Shown: one piece after another, positions 15,996-23,106 of the stretch
Position numbering within the stretch: the stretch's first letter is position 1
Layout: each line of letters begins with the position of its first letter
Source of the DNA: Candidatus Omnitrophota bacterium
GTDB taxonomy: Bacteria; Omnitrophota; Gorgyraeia; Aquiviventales; Aquiviventaceae
DNA length: 38,186 nt
Assembly (NCBI GenBank): GCA_016190215.1
Contig: JACPRA010000009.1
Coordinates: 1-38,186, forward strand
Reading direction: 5' to 3'
Notes under the pieces: model-generated
Seen by the model: only the letters and a program-made list of their open reading frames with translations
Told to the model about the DNA's origin: nothing
Databases searched by the model: none
Program-made: the position numbers and the translations under genes

Positions 15996-17466
15996 AGACG
16001 CGCTGAGGCGCCTCCTCGAAGCCGTCCCGGCCCCGCGCGTCGCGCGCCTGGAGCTGGATGACGCGCTGGGGTTGGCGCTGGCGCGCCCGGTGGCGGCGCG
16101 CCTGGACCTGCCCCGCTTCGACAACAGCGCCGTGGACGGCTACGCCGTGCGGCCGCGCCGCGGCGCCGCGCCTGATCTTCGTTTCCGCGTCATTGGGACC
16201 GCGGCCGCGGGATGCCCCTTCCCCGGCGCGGTCGGCGAGGGAGAGGCGGTCCGCATCTTCACGGGCGCGCCCCTTCCCCGCGGCGCGGAGGCGGTCCTCA
16301 TGCAGGAACAGGTGCGGCGGCAGGCTGGTAGGATTGCGATTGCCTCATCGCCCGCTCCCGGCCAACATATCCGCCGCCGGGGGGAAGACCTTCGCCGGGG
16401 CGATCAGGTGTTGGCCGCCGGCACGGTGCTTCGCTCTCAGGAGATCGGCACCTTGGCGGCGCTGGGCGCTCGCGCCGTCGCGGTGGCCGCGCGTCCCACC
16501 GTCGCGGTCCTCACCACGGGCGATGAGCTCCAACGCCCCGGCGCTCCCTTGAAGCCGGGACAGATTTACGAAAGCAACGGCGCGCTGGTGCGCGCGCTGG
16601 TCCGGCAAGCCGGCGCGACACCGCGATGGCTGGGAGTAGCGCCGGACGGCCTCCCGTCGCTGACCAGGGCGATCCGGCGGGGATTGCAGTCGGACGTCCT
16701 GGTGATCACCGGCGGCGTCTCGGTGGGCGACAAAGATTTCGTCCGGGCGGCGGCGCGCCGGTGCGGCGTGCGGCAACTGTGCTGGCAAGTCAGCATCAAG
16801 CCGGGCATGCCGTTCTTCGCCGGCCGGCGCGGGCGGACGCTGGTGTTCGGCCTCCCCGGCAACCCGGTCTCCGTCTTCGTGACGTTCGAAGAGCTGGTGA
16901 AGCCCGCGCTGGCGCGGTTGATGGGGCGCGCGTGGGCCGACGGGTACACGACGTCCGCCGCCCTGGCGACCGACGTGCGCGTGTCCGCGTCGCGCCGGAC
17001 CCACTTCATGCGCGTTCAGTGCGTCCCGCGCGATGGCCGGCTGCTCGCTCAGCCGCTCAACGGACAAGGTTCGCACCACCTGCGCACGCTCGTCGAGGCC
17101 GATGGATGGATCCGGCTGACGGCTGATGAGGGACCGTGGCCAGCCGGCGCGCCAGTGCTTGTTAAACAGGAGCGTGACACGCGACAAGTTATATGTGACA
17201 TGTCACATATAACGGGACGAGAGAAGCGTCACACGTATCATGTCACCTGTCACTTGTCACTTGTCACTTGTCACGGGATTCGTGCTGGCGGGCGGCCGAT
17301 CGAGCCGGATGGGACAGGAGAAGGCTTGGCTCCCCCTGGGCCCGCGCACACTCATCGAATCCGTCATCGAGCGGCTGCGGCCCGCCGTGGACCGCGTGGT
17401 CGTCATCGGCAACAGCGCCAACGCCACGCGGCTGCGGACGCTGCGCGTGTCGGAGGTGCTCATTGA
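15982..17466 (+). CDS. moeA: Molybdopterin molybdenumtransferase MoeA with repeat-derived C-terminal tail
   Basis: The first 397 residues (to about 17172) match a complete MoeA: LDLPRFDNSAVDGYAV, VRIFTGAPLPRGAEAVLMQE, TVAVLTTGDEL, GGVSVGDKDFV, PGMPFFAGRRGRTLVFGLPGNPVSVFVTFEEL. MoeA inserts molybdate into adenylylated molybdopterin. The frame does not stop there. It runs through the 7-bp TGTCAC repeat array (RDTRQVICDMSHITG, HVTCHLSLVTCH) and then out of frame inside mobA to a TGA at 17464-17466. This adds about 97 residues without homology and gives a 227-bp overlap with mobA. Whether the tail is translated or trimmed is unknown. Confidence 0.92.
   Translation: MLAYEDALRRLLEAVPAPRVARLELDDALGLALARPVAARLDLPRFDNSAVDGYAVRPRRGAAPDLRFRVIGTAAAGCPFPGAVGEGEAVRIFTGAPLPRGAEAVLMQEQVRRQAGRIAIASSPAPGQHIRRRGEDLRRGDQVLAAGTVLRSQEIGTLAALGARAVAVAARPTVAVLTTGDELQRPGAPLKPGQIYESNGALVRALVRQAGATPRWLGVAPDGLPSLTRAIRRGLQSDVLVITGGVSVGDKDFVRAAARRCGVRQLCWQVSIKPGMPFFAGRRGRTLVFGLPGNPVSVFVTFEELVKPALARLMGRAWADGYTTSAALATDVRVSASRRTHFMRVQCVPRDGRLLAQPLNGQGSHHLRTLVEADGWIRLTADEGPWPAGAPVLVKQERDTRQVICDMSHITGREKRHTYHVTCHLSLVTCHGIRAGGRPIEPDGTGEGLAPPGPAHTHRIRHRAAAARRGPRGRHRQQRQRHAAADAARVGGAH
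17173..17275. repeat. Period-7 array, GTGACA / TGTCAC family, at the moeA-mobA junction
   Basis: Units CGTGACA, CGCGACA, AGTTATA, TGTGACA, TGTCACA, TATAACG (17173-17214) form the left part. It contains a perfect 26-bp palindrome at 17188-17213. After 12 bp, seven more units follow without phase error: CGTCACA, CGTATCA, TGTCACC, TGTCACT three times, TGTCACG (17227-17275). The left units read GTGACA, the right ones the reverse complement. The array holds the mobA start codon. Confidence 0.9.
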
Positions 17467-17860
17467 CGCCGCGCCGGGCTGCGGGCCGCTCATGGGCGTG
17501 TTCACCGGGCTCATGCACACGGCAACACCGCTGAACGTGTTCGTGTCCTGCGATATGCCGTGGATTGAAGGCCGGCTGATCGAACAGCTCCTGACCGCGT
17601 GCCGCGGCGGGACGGCAATCGCCGCCGGAGCGCATCCCGACGACGGCCCCCAACCCTTTCCGCTCGTCTGTCACACCGCGGCCTGCCGGACCATCGGAGC
17701 GCTGCTGGATGCCGGAGAGCGCGCGCTCCAGGCGCTGCTGCGCCACCCGCAGGCCTCCGTGGCCGCCGTCGAGGACCCAACGCTGTGGCGATCGTTCGCG
17801 AACGTCAACACCGCCGCCGACTATGCCCGGCTCGCTCATGAACACACTCTCGCACATTGA
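17240..17860 (+). CDS. mobA: Molybdenum cofactor guanylyltransferase MobA
   Basis: A 206-residue nucleotidyltransferase with FVLAGGRSSRMGQEKAWLPLG (GTP-binding loop and lysine) and FVSCDMPWIEG (metal-binding Asp). It attaches GMP to the molybdenum cofactor, giving the bis-MGD form used by nitrate reductases of this class. The ATG at 17240 and the first 12 residues (MSPVTCHLSLVT) are encoded by the TGTCAC heptamer array. There is no good ribosome-binding site; GAGAGAAG lies about 12 bases upstream. A start right before the family homology does not exist as ATG/GTG, so the repeat seems to provide it. The 3' end overlaps moaC by 23 bases. Confidence 0.9.
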   Translation: MSPVTCHLSLVTGFVLAGGRSSRMGQEKAWLPLGPRTLIESVIERLRPAVDRVVVIGNSANATRLRTLRVSEVLIDAAPGCGPLMGVFTGLMHTATPLNVFVSCDMPWIEGRLIEQLLTACRGGTAIAAGAHPDDGPQPFPLVCHTAACRTIGALLDAGERALQALLRHPQASVAAVEDPTLWRSFANVNTAADYARLAHEHTLAH

Positions 17861-18341
17861 CCGCCGCGGGCGCGCCAGGATGGTGGACGTCGGCCGCAAG
17901 ACGCCGACGCGCCGCCACGCGCGAGTCCAGGGCGTGGTCCACGTGTCGCCGGACGCCTTCGCGGCCCTCCAGGCGCACACCCTGGCGAAGGGCGATGCGT
18001 TCACCGTCGCCCACCTGGCCGGCATCCAAGCCGCGAAACGGACATGGGAGCTGATCCCCTTGTGCCACCCCGTCCCCATCGAGCATGTCGAGGTCGCGTG
18101 CGAGCCTGAGGCGGCGACGACGACCATCCGGGTGACTGCCACCGCGACGACGACGGCCAAAACCGGCATCGAAATGGAAGCGTTCACCGCGTGCCTCATC
18201 GCCTGCCTCGCGCTGTACGACATGGTCAAAGCGGTGGACCCGTCGGCGACGATCACCGACGTTCAACTCGTCCAGAAGAGTGGCGGAAAGCGGGAATTTT
18301 CACGGGAAATTTCCAATGACCAAATTCCAAATTCCAAATAA
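17838..18341 (+). CDS. moaC: Cyclic pyranopterin monophosphate synthase MoaC
   Basis: A 167-residue protein with LSHIDRRGRARMVDVGRK, PLCHPVPIEHVEV, TGIEMEAFTACLIACLALYD and VQKSGGK, the full MoaC signature including the active-site Lys and Glu-Met-Glu. It converts the MoaA product to cPMP, the first stable intermediate of molybdopterin synthesis. The ATG at 17838 lies inside the end of mobA. The homologous part ends at SGGKR; the last residues (EISNDQIPNSK, then TAA) are translated from the CCAAATT repeat array that follows. Confidence 0.94.
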   Translation: MNTLSHIDRRGRARMVDVGRKTPTRRHARVQGVVHVSPDAFAALQAHTLAKGDAFTVAHLAGIQAAKRTWELIPLCHPVPIEHVEVACEPEAATTTIRVTATATTTAKTGIEMEAFTACLIACLALYDMVKAVDPSATITDVQLVQKSGGKREFSREISNDQIPNSK

Positions 18342-18438
18342 ATTCCAAGCCTCAATGACCAACATTCCAAACGTTTGGAATGTAGTGCTTGGAGCTTGGT
18401 GCTTATTTGATGATTGGAATTTGGTGCTTGGTGATTTC
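18313..18438. repeat. Inverted period-7 array, CCAAATT / TTGGAAT family
   Basis: The left arm steps CCAATGA, CCAAATT, CCAAATT, CCAAATA (18313-18340) and continues as degenerate units. The centre is a perfect 20-bp palindrome (18363-18382) with ACGT in the middle. The right arm steps TGGAATG, TAGTGCT, TGGAGCT, TGGTGCT, then AATTTGG, TGCTTGG, TGATTTC (18376-18438). It is AT-rich in a GC-rich region, occupies the moaC-mogA junction, and supplies the last codons and stop of moaC. Confidence 0.85.
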
Positions 18439-18461
18439 CTCAGTGGTTCAGGAGCTGATTC

Positions 18462-18974
18462 ATGCGCGCAGCCATCCTCACGGTAAGCGACCGCTCGTTC
18501 CGCGGCGAGCGGCCGGACGGGAGCGGGCCGGTGCTGCAGCAGTTGCTGCGCGCCTTCGGCGCCGAGGTCATCGAGCTGACCGTTGTGCCTGACGAGGCGT
18601 CCGTCATCGCGCAGACGCTGATCCGGATGGCCGACGAGACCCGCTGCGAGATGATCCTCACGACCGGAGGCACCGGGTTGTCCCCGCGCGACGTGACGCC
18701 GGACGCCACGGCCCAGGTGATCGAGAAGCGGCTGCCGGGCATGGAAGAGGCGATCCGGCAGGAGAGCCTCAAACAGACGCCCTTCGCGATGCTCTCGCGC
18801 GCGATCGTCGGCGCGCGCGGGCAGACGCTCATCATCAACATGCCCGGCAGCCCGAAAGCGGTCCGGGAATGTTTCGCCGTGGTGGAGCCGGTCCTGAGTC
18901 ATGCGGTGAAATTGCTGCGTGATGAAAACCCGTATGCGGAGACTGATCACGTATGCCGTCCCTCACGCTCCTGA
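18462..18974 (+). CDS. MogA/MoaB-type molybdopterin adenylyltransferase
   Basis: A 170-residue protein with the MoCF fold: AAILTVSDRSFRGERPDGSG, CEMILTTGGTGLSPRDVTPDAT, LIINMPGSPKAV and FAVVEPVLSHAVKLL. It adenylylates molybdopterin before MoeA inserts molybdenum. The start at 18462 is preceded by CAGGAG. The last seven or so codons overlap the following transporter gene, so the C-terminal HVCRPSRS is probably just what the overlap dictates. MogA and MoaB cannot be told apart safely by eye. Confidence 0.92.
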   Translation: MRAAILTVSDRSFRGERPDGSGPVLQQLLRAFGAEVIELTVVPDEASVIAQTLIRMADETRCEMILTTGGTGLSPRDVTPDATAQVIEKRLPGMEEAIRQESLKQTPFAMLSRAIVGARGQTLIINMPGSPKAVRECFAVVEPVLSHAVKLLRDENPYAETDHVCRPSRS

Positions 18975-19687
18975 TCCTCATTTTTCTCGTCGCGCTGGTG
19001 TACGCCTCGGTCGGCCAGGGCGGCGCGTCAGGCTATCTCGCCGCCATGACGCTCCTGGAGTATGCGCCCGCGTTCATGGCCTCGAGCGCGCTGATCCTGA
19101 ACCTCTTCGTCGCCGGGACGGCCTGGCTGATGTTCCGGCGCGCCGGCCATGGGTCGCGGGAACTGCTCTGGCCCTTCGTCGCCGGATCGGTGCCGGCCGC
19201 GCTCCTCGGCGGGTGGCTGCCGGTGTCGCCGCGGACGTACGGCGGGCTCCTGGCGCTCGCCCTGGTGGTGGCGGCCGTCCGCCTCTGGCTGCCGGCGGCG
19301 CAACCGCCCCGGCGGCTGAACCCGCCGACGAGGCTCGCCGCCGGCCTCATCGGAGCGGCGATCGGCTTGGTTTCCGGCATCGTGGGCGTCGGCGGCGGCA
19401 TCTTCCTCAGCCCCCTGCTGATCCTGCTGGGCTGGGCGGATCCGAAGCGCTCCGCCGCCGCTTCCGCCGGGTTCATCGTCGTCAACTCGGCCGCCGGGCT
19501 CGCGGGGCGGGTCGCGGCCGGGCGGCTCCTGATCGGAACGTGCTGGCCCTTGATCGGCGCGGCATTCCTGGGGGGCCTGGTTGGTTCGCGATTGGGGGCG
19601 CACCGATTTTCGGGCCTGTGGATGCGGCGCCTGCTTGCCGGCGTGCTGGCCGTCGCCGCCGGCAAATTGGCGGTCGCGCATGGTTGA
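18953..19687 (+). CDS. TauE/SafE-family membrane transporter
   Basis: A 244-residue protein with seven or eight helices and the two internal family repeats: VYASVGQGGASGYLAAM near the N-terminus and GLVSGIVGVGGGIFLSPLLILLG near residue 145. The family exports or imports small anions such as sulfite, sulfonates or sulfoacetate. It is set between cofactor genes and the second PII pair, overlapping both neighbours (22 and 8 bases), so it belongs to the nitrogen operon. A role in moving molybdate, sulfite or nitrite is possible, but the sequence does not decide this. No modABC molybdate importer is present in the window. Confidence 0.85.
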   Translation: MPSLTLLILIFLVALVYASVGQGGASGYLAAMTLLEYAPAFMASSALILNLFVAGTAWLMFRRAGHGSRELLWPFVAGSVPAALLGGWLPVSPRTYGGLLALALVVAAVRLWLPAAQPPRRLNPPTRLAAGLIGAAIGLVSGIVGVGGGIFLSPLLILLGWADPKRSAAASAGFIVVNSAAGLAGRVAAGRLLIGTCWPLIGAAFLGGLVGSRLGAHRFSGLWMRRLLAGVLAVAAGKLAVAHG

Positions 19688-20027
19688 GATCATCGCGGTC
19701 ATCCGGCGGAAGCGCCGGACGGCGACCACCGCGGAATTGGAACGCATCCGCTGCGCCGGCTACTCCCAGTGGTCCGTCTTGGGCCGGGGCCGTGAGCGGG
19801 GGCTGCGGGACGCCGGCGGGGGTGCCGGCGTGCCCTTTCTGCCGAAGACGCTGTTCCATCTCGTCGTCGAGGATGCCGACGCGGCGGAAACCATCGAAGC
19901 CCTCATCCGCGCCAACCAGACCGGCGAGTTCGGAGACGGGCGGATTTTCGTCCTTGAGGCCGAGCAGGCGTACCGAATTTCCACTGGGGAACACGGACCG
20001 TGGCGACAGGTGACAAGTGACAGGTAA
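19680..20027 (+). CDS. NifI2-like PII signal protein, copy B
   Basis: A 115-residue PII protein. MVEIIAVIRRKRRTATTAEL, SVLGRGRERGLRDAGG, FLPKTLFHLVVEDAD, NQTGEFGDGRIFV and AYRISTGEHG match the NifI2-type PII encoded at 14377, but without its long N-terminal extension. The T-loop is glycine-rich (DAGGGAGVP) and lacks Tyr51. The ATG at 19680 overlaps the transporter stop. The C-terminus PWRQVTSDR is encoded by the GTGACA heptamer array that follows, including the TAA stop. Confidence 0.88.
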   Translation: MVEIIAVIRRKRRTATTAELERIRCAGYSQWSVLGRGRERGLRDAGGGAGVPFLPKTLFHLVVEDADAAETIEALIRANQTGEFGDGRIFVLEAEQAYRISTGEHGPWRQVTSDR

Positions 20028-20064
20028 CATGTCACATGTAACTTGTTGCGTGTCACGTGTCGCG
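20002..20064. repeat. Inverted period-7 array, GTGACA / TGTCAC family, between the PII genes
   Basis: Nine uninterrupted 7-bp units: GGCGACA, GGTGACA, AGTGACA, GGTAACA, then TGTCACA, TGTAACT, TGTTGCG, TGTCACG, TGTCGCG. The first four read NGTGACA and the last five are the reverse complement type. They abut in phase, so the array is an imperfect palindrome of 63 bp. It covers the last eight codons of the upstream PII gene and ends five bases before the ribosome-binding site of the next. Confidence 0.92.
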
Positions 20065-20086
20065 ATCTGAGGAGGGTGTCGCGGTT

Positions 20087-20404
20087 ATGAAACTGATTAA
20101 AGCCGTCATCCGGCCGGATAAAGAAGCCGAGGTCGTCCGGCGGCTCGAGGAGGCCGGCTTGCCGGCCCTCACGAAGTGGGATGTGCTCGGCCGCGGCCGG
20201 CAGCGGGGCATCCAAGTGGGGGCGACGGTCTACGGGGAGCTCCCCAAGCTCTGTGTGATGCTGGTCGTTGAGGACAGCGAGGCGGCGAAGGCCCTCGAGG
20301 CGATCATGAGCGCCGCCAGGACCGGCCATCCGGGCGACGGCCGGATCTTCGTCAGCGAGGTCAAAACAGCGTACACGATCCGCACCGGAAAATCGGATGC
20401 GTAA
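20087..20404 (+). CDS. NifI1-like PII signal protein, copy B
   Basis: A 105-residue protein with MKLIKAVIRPDKEAEVVRRL, PALTKWDVLGRGRQRGIQVG, GELPKLCVMLVVED, GHPGDGRIFVSEV and AYTIRTGKSDA, the NifI1 pattern. The short GIQVG T-loop is shared with copy A. GAGGAGGG lies 10 bases upstream of the ATG at 20087. It is the second member of the second NifI2-like/NifI1-like pair, just upstream of the nitrate transporter, porin and nitrate and nitrite reductase genes. It probably senses 2-oxoglutarate/ATP status and controls one of these proteins by direct contact. The target is inferred from position only. Confidence 0.9.
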   Translation: MKLIKAVIRPDKEAEVVRRLEEAGLPALTKWDVLGRGRQRGIQVGATVYGELPKLCVMLVVEDSEAAKALEAIMSAARTGHPGDGRIFVSEVKTAYTIRTGKSDA

Positions 20405-20417
20405 CAAAGGAAACGAG

Positions 20418-20492
20418 TGATGAATTGTGAATGGCGAATGCTGAAGGATGACTGAAAATATGTGTTCAGCATTCATGATTCAGCATTCATCA
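20418..20492. repeat. Inverted period-7 array, TGCTGAA / TTCAGCA family
   Basis: The left arm is TGATGAA, TTGTGAA, TGGCGAA, TGCTGAA, GGATGAC, TGAAAAT (20418-20459). The right arm is TTCAGCA, TTCATGA, TTCAGCA, TTCATCA (20465-20492). It fills the gap between the PII gene and the nitrate transporter and ends just before the AAGGAGG ribosome-binding site. Confidence 0.88.
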
Positions 20493-20512
20493 TTTCCTAA
20501 AGGAGGCGGACA

Positions 20513-21739
20513 ATGCGGCTGAAGGATTTTGCGAAAAGCGGACACCCGCCGACGCTGTTCTCGGCGTTTCTGTACTTCGACATCAGCTTCATGGTGTGGG
20601 TGCTTATCGGCGTGCTCGGCGTCCACATCGCGGGCAGCTTCGGGCTCACCGCGAGCCAGAAAGGCTTGCTGGTGGCCATTCCGATCCTAGGAGGCTCGCT
20701 GGTGCGGATTCCCCTCGGCGTGCTGGTGGACCGCATCGGCCCGAAACGGACCGGCATCCTGGGCCAGCTCCTGGTGATGCTTCCCCTGGCGTGGGCGTGG
20801 CTGTTCGGGCACAGCTTCCACGAGTTCCTGGCGCTCGGGCTGCTGCTGGGGATTGCGGGGGGCAGTTTCGCCGTGGCCTTGCCGCTGGCCAGCCGGTGGT
20901 ATCCGCCGCAGCACCAGGGCTTGGCGATGGGCATTGCCGGCGCCGGGAACAGCGGCACCGTGCTGGCCGCGCTGTTGGCGCCGCGCCTGGCTGAGCGCGT
21001 CGGCTGGCATAACGTGTTCGGCTTGGCGCTCATCCCCGTCGTGGCGACGCTGCTGCTCTATAGCCTCCTGGCGAAGGAAAGCCCGTCCCAGCCCGCGCCC
21101 AAACCGCTGCGGGATTACTTGGGCCTGTGCCGCGAGCGCGACACGTGGTGGTTCTGCCTCTTTTACAGCTTCACGTTCGGCGGCTTCGTGGGCCTGGCGA
21201 GCTTCCTGACGATCTTCTTCCACGACCAGTACGGCCTCGCGAAAGTGATGGCCGGCAACTTCACGGCCCTGTGCGTCTTCGCCGGGAGCTTCCTGCGCCC
21301 GGTCGGCGGCTACCTGGCGGACCGCTTCGGCGGCACGCGCATGCTGGCCGTCCTCTTCGCGTGCGCCTCCGTCGGCCTCATCGCCGTCGGCACGCTGCCC
21401 CCCTTGTGGCTGGTCACCACGCTGCTATTCTTCGTGATGGCGGTCCTGGGGATGGGGAACGGGTCGGTGTTCCAGTTGGTCCCGCAGCGTTTTCGGAAGG
21501 AAATCGGCGTGGCGACGGGCGTGGTGGGGGCCGCCGGCGGGATGGGCGGATTTTTCCTGCCGTCGTTCCTGGGGGTGTTGAAAGATTGGACCGGGTCGTA
21601 CGGGTCAGGGTTCCTCTGCTTTGGTGTTGCCGGCCTGGTGTGCTTAGGGCTGCTGCGCGTCGTCCGGCAAGGGTGGCATCTCTCCTGGCTGTCCACCGCC
21701 CTCGAGGCGATGCGCGCGCAACCGCAGCCGGAACCGTGA
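20513..21739 (+). CDS. Nitrate/nitrite transporter, NarK/NasA-type MFS
   Basis: A 408-residue protein with twelve predicted helices. Both nitrate signature motifs of the NNP family are present: AGAGNSGTVLAAL in helix 5 and GVVGAAGGMGGFFLP in helix 11. The substrate arginine is likely in LVRIPLGVLVDRIGPKR (helix 2 and loop). Its place before nitrate and nitrite reductase genes points to nitrate uptake for assimilation. The start ATG follows AAGGAGG by seven bases. MFS nitrate transporters are known PII-linked targets in some bacteria, which fits the PII pair directly upstream. Confidence 0.94.
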   Translation: MRLKDFAKSGHPPTLFSAFLYFDISFMVWVLIGVLGVHIAGSFGLTASQKGLLVAIPILGGSLVRIPLGVLVDRIGPKRTGILGQLLVMLPLAWAWLFGHSFHEFLALGLLLGIAGGSFAVALPLASRWYPPQHQGLAMGIAGAGNSGTVLAALLAPRLAERVGWHNVFGLALIPVVATLLLYSLLAKESPSQPAPKPLRDYLGLCRERDTWWFCLFYSFTFGGFVGLASFLTIFFHDQYGLAKVMAGNFTALCVFAGSFLRPVGGYLADRFGGTRMLAVLFACASVGLIAVGTLPPLWLVTTLLFFVMAVLGMGNGSVFQLVPQRFRKEIGVATGVVGAAGGMGGFFLPSFLGVLKDWTGSYGSGFLCFGVAGLVCLGLLRVVRQGWHLSWLSTALEAMRAQPQPEP

Positions 21740-21743
21740 GGAG

Positions 21744-21799
21744 CGCGACACGTGACACGTAACAAGTTACATGTCACCTGTCACATGTTACATGTGACA
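21744..21799. repeat. Inverted period-7 array, GTGACA / TGTCAC family, at the porin start
   Basis: Eight perfect steps of seven: CGCGACA, CGTGACA, CGTAACA, AGTTACA, TGTCACC, TGTCACA, TGTTACA, TGTGACA. The orientation switches in the middle without a phase change. The GTG start of the porin (21752-21754) lies in the second unit. The Shine-Dalgarno sequence GAGGAG (21738-21743) lies just outside. Confidence 0.92.
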
Positions 21800-23095
21800 G
21801 GATGTGTGCTGGCCCTCAGCCTCCTCGCCGCCGGCCGCGCGGCCGCCGAGGCGCCGCCGGAACAGTCGGCCGCCCCGCGACCGTTCGCCTTCACCGCCGG
21901 CGGGGAGGTGCGTTACCGGCTTGAGCTGCGGGACGACTTTACGTTCAACGACGACGCGTATGAGGACGACGCCGTCCATCTTCTGCGCACGCGCCTCCAC
22001 TTCGACCTGAAGGCGGGAACGCTCGCACGGCTCTTCGTCCAAGGCCAAGACGCGGAGAGCTTCGCCGGCAGCGGCCTGAACCGGACCAATACGTCCATCA
22101 ATCGGCTCGACCTGCGCCAGCTCTTCGTCGAGCTCAAAAGCCCGGTGGAGGCGCTTCCCGCCACGCTGAAAATCGGCCGCCAAGAGCTGGTCTACGGCGA
22201 CCAGCGGTTCGTCGGCGCCTTCGACTGGTCCAACGTGGCGCGCGTCTTCGACGCGGTCAAAGCGAGCTGGGCCCCTGCCGCATGGGCGCAACTCGATGGT
22301 TGGTTCAGCCAAGTGGTGCTGACGGATCGCGTCCGGCCGGATTCGGCGGACCATGGAGAAAGTTTCTACGGCCTCTACGGCGCGTTCAAGCCGATCACGA
22401 ACCACAGCTTGGACGCCTTCCTCTTCGTCCGCCACGACCGCGACAACGAGCTGCGCGGGGAGATCACCAGCCGTCGCGGCCAGCTCAAGGAATACACGGT
22501 CGGCTCCCGGTTCAAGGGTAAGCGCGGCGCGTGGGATTACGGGGTGGAAGGGGCGTGGCAATTCGGCTCGCGCGCCCATGAGGACATCCGGGCCTGGGCC
22601 TGGCACCAGGAGCTGGGCTATACCTTCGCGGAGGCGCCGTGGAGCCCCCGCCTGGGGATGGAATACAACCACGGTTCCGGCGATGAGGACACCGGCGACG
22701 GGACGGTCGGCAGCTTCGACAACCTCTTCCCCACGAACCATCCCTACTACGGCTACATGGATGTCGCCGGCCTCCGTAATCTGGACCACCTCGAGGCGAA
22801 CCTGACCCTCAAGCCGGCGAAGCCGCTGACGGTCCTGGCAAAGTACCACTGGTTCTTCCTCGACACGAACAAGAGCGCCTGGTTCAACGCCGGCCAGGGC
22901 GTCATCCGCGCCGCGGGGGCGAGCGCCAGCGAGACGTTGGGCCAGGAGGCGGATTTCTTGGTGAAGTGGCAGGTCAACCAACATGTTGACACGTTGCTGG
23001 GCTACTCGCACTTCCATGCCGGCGCCTTCGCGCGGGACACCGGCGCCCACGATGACGCGAACTTCGCCTATTGGCAAACCACGGTGAAATTCTAA
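21752..23095 (+). CDS. Alginate-export-type outer-membrane porin
   Basis: About 447 residues. The GTG start at 21752 is eight bases after GAGGAG; an ATG at 21785 is the alternative. The first 16 residues (MTRNKLHVTCHMLHVT) come from the heptamer array and act as the n-region of a signal peptide that continues with an ordinary hydrophobic core and AAAEA. The mature part is a beta-barrel of the alginate-export family: EVRYRLELRDDFTFND, LKIGRQELVYGDQRFVG, LGMEYNHGSGD, and a C-terminal Phe as in outer-membrane proteins. Between the inner-membrane nitrate transporter and nitrate reductase genes it probably admits nitrate or another anion across the outer membrane. Confidence 0.88.
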   Translation: MTRNKLHVTCHMLHVTGCVLALSLLAAGRAAAEAPPEQSAAPRPFAFTAGGEVRYRLELRDDFTFNDDAYEDDAVHLLRTRLHFDLKAGTLARLFVQGQDAESFAGSGLNRTNTSINRLDLRQLFVELKSPVEALPATLKIGRQELVYGDQRFVGAFDWSNVARVFDAVKASWAPAAWAQLDGWFSQVVLTDRVRPDSADHGESFYGLYGAFKPITNHSLDAFLFVRHDRDNELRGEITSRRGQLKEYTVGSRFKGKRGAWDYGVEGAWQFGSRAHEDIRAWAWHQELGYTFAEAPWSPRLGMEYNHGSGDEDTGDGTVGSFDNLFPTNHPYYGYMDVAGLRNLDHLEANLTLKPAKPLTVLAKYHWFFLDTNKSAWFNAGQGVIRAAGASASETLGQEADFLVKWQVNQHVDTLLGYSHFHAGAFARDTGAHDDANFAYWQTTVKF

Positions 23096-23106
23096 CCCCC
23101 GCGCCG

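Noticed and set aside
17173-17275. TGTCAC array as a CRISPR or iteron origin
   Set aside because: Units are only 7 bp with no spacers, and similar arrays occur at many junctions with other sequences. No replication gene is near.
14377-20404. Part of a nitrogen-fixation cluster
   Set aside because: No nifH, nifD, nifK or other nif genes are present; the PII pairs are beside nitrate assimilation genes instead.
21788-23077. A 429-residue minus-strand open frame
   Set aside because: Antisense to the porin; no recognisable motif and no start signals.
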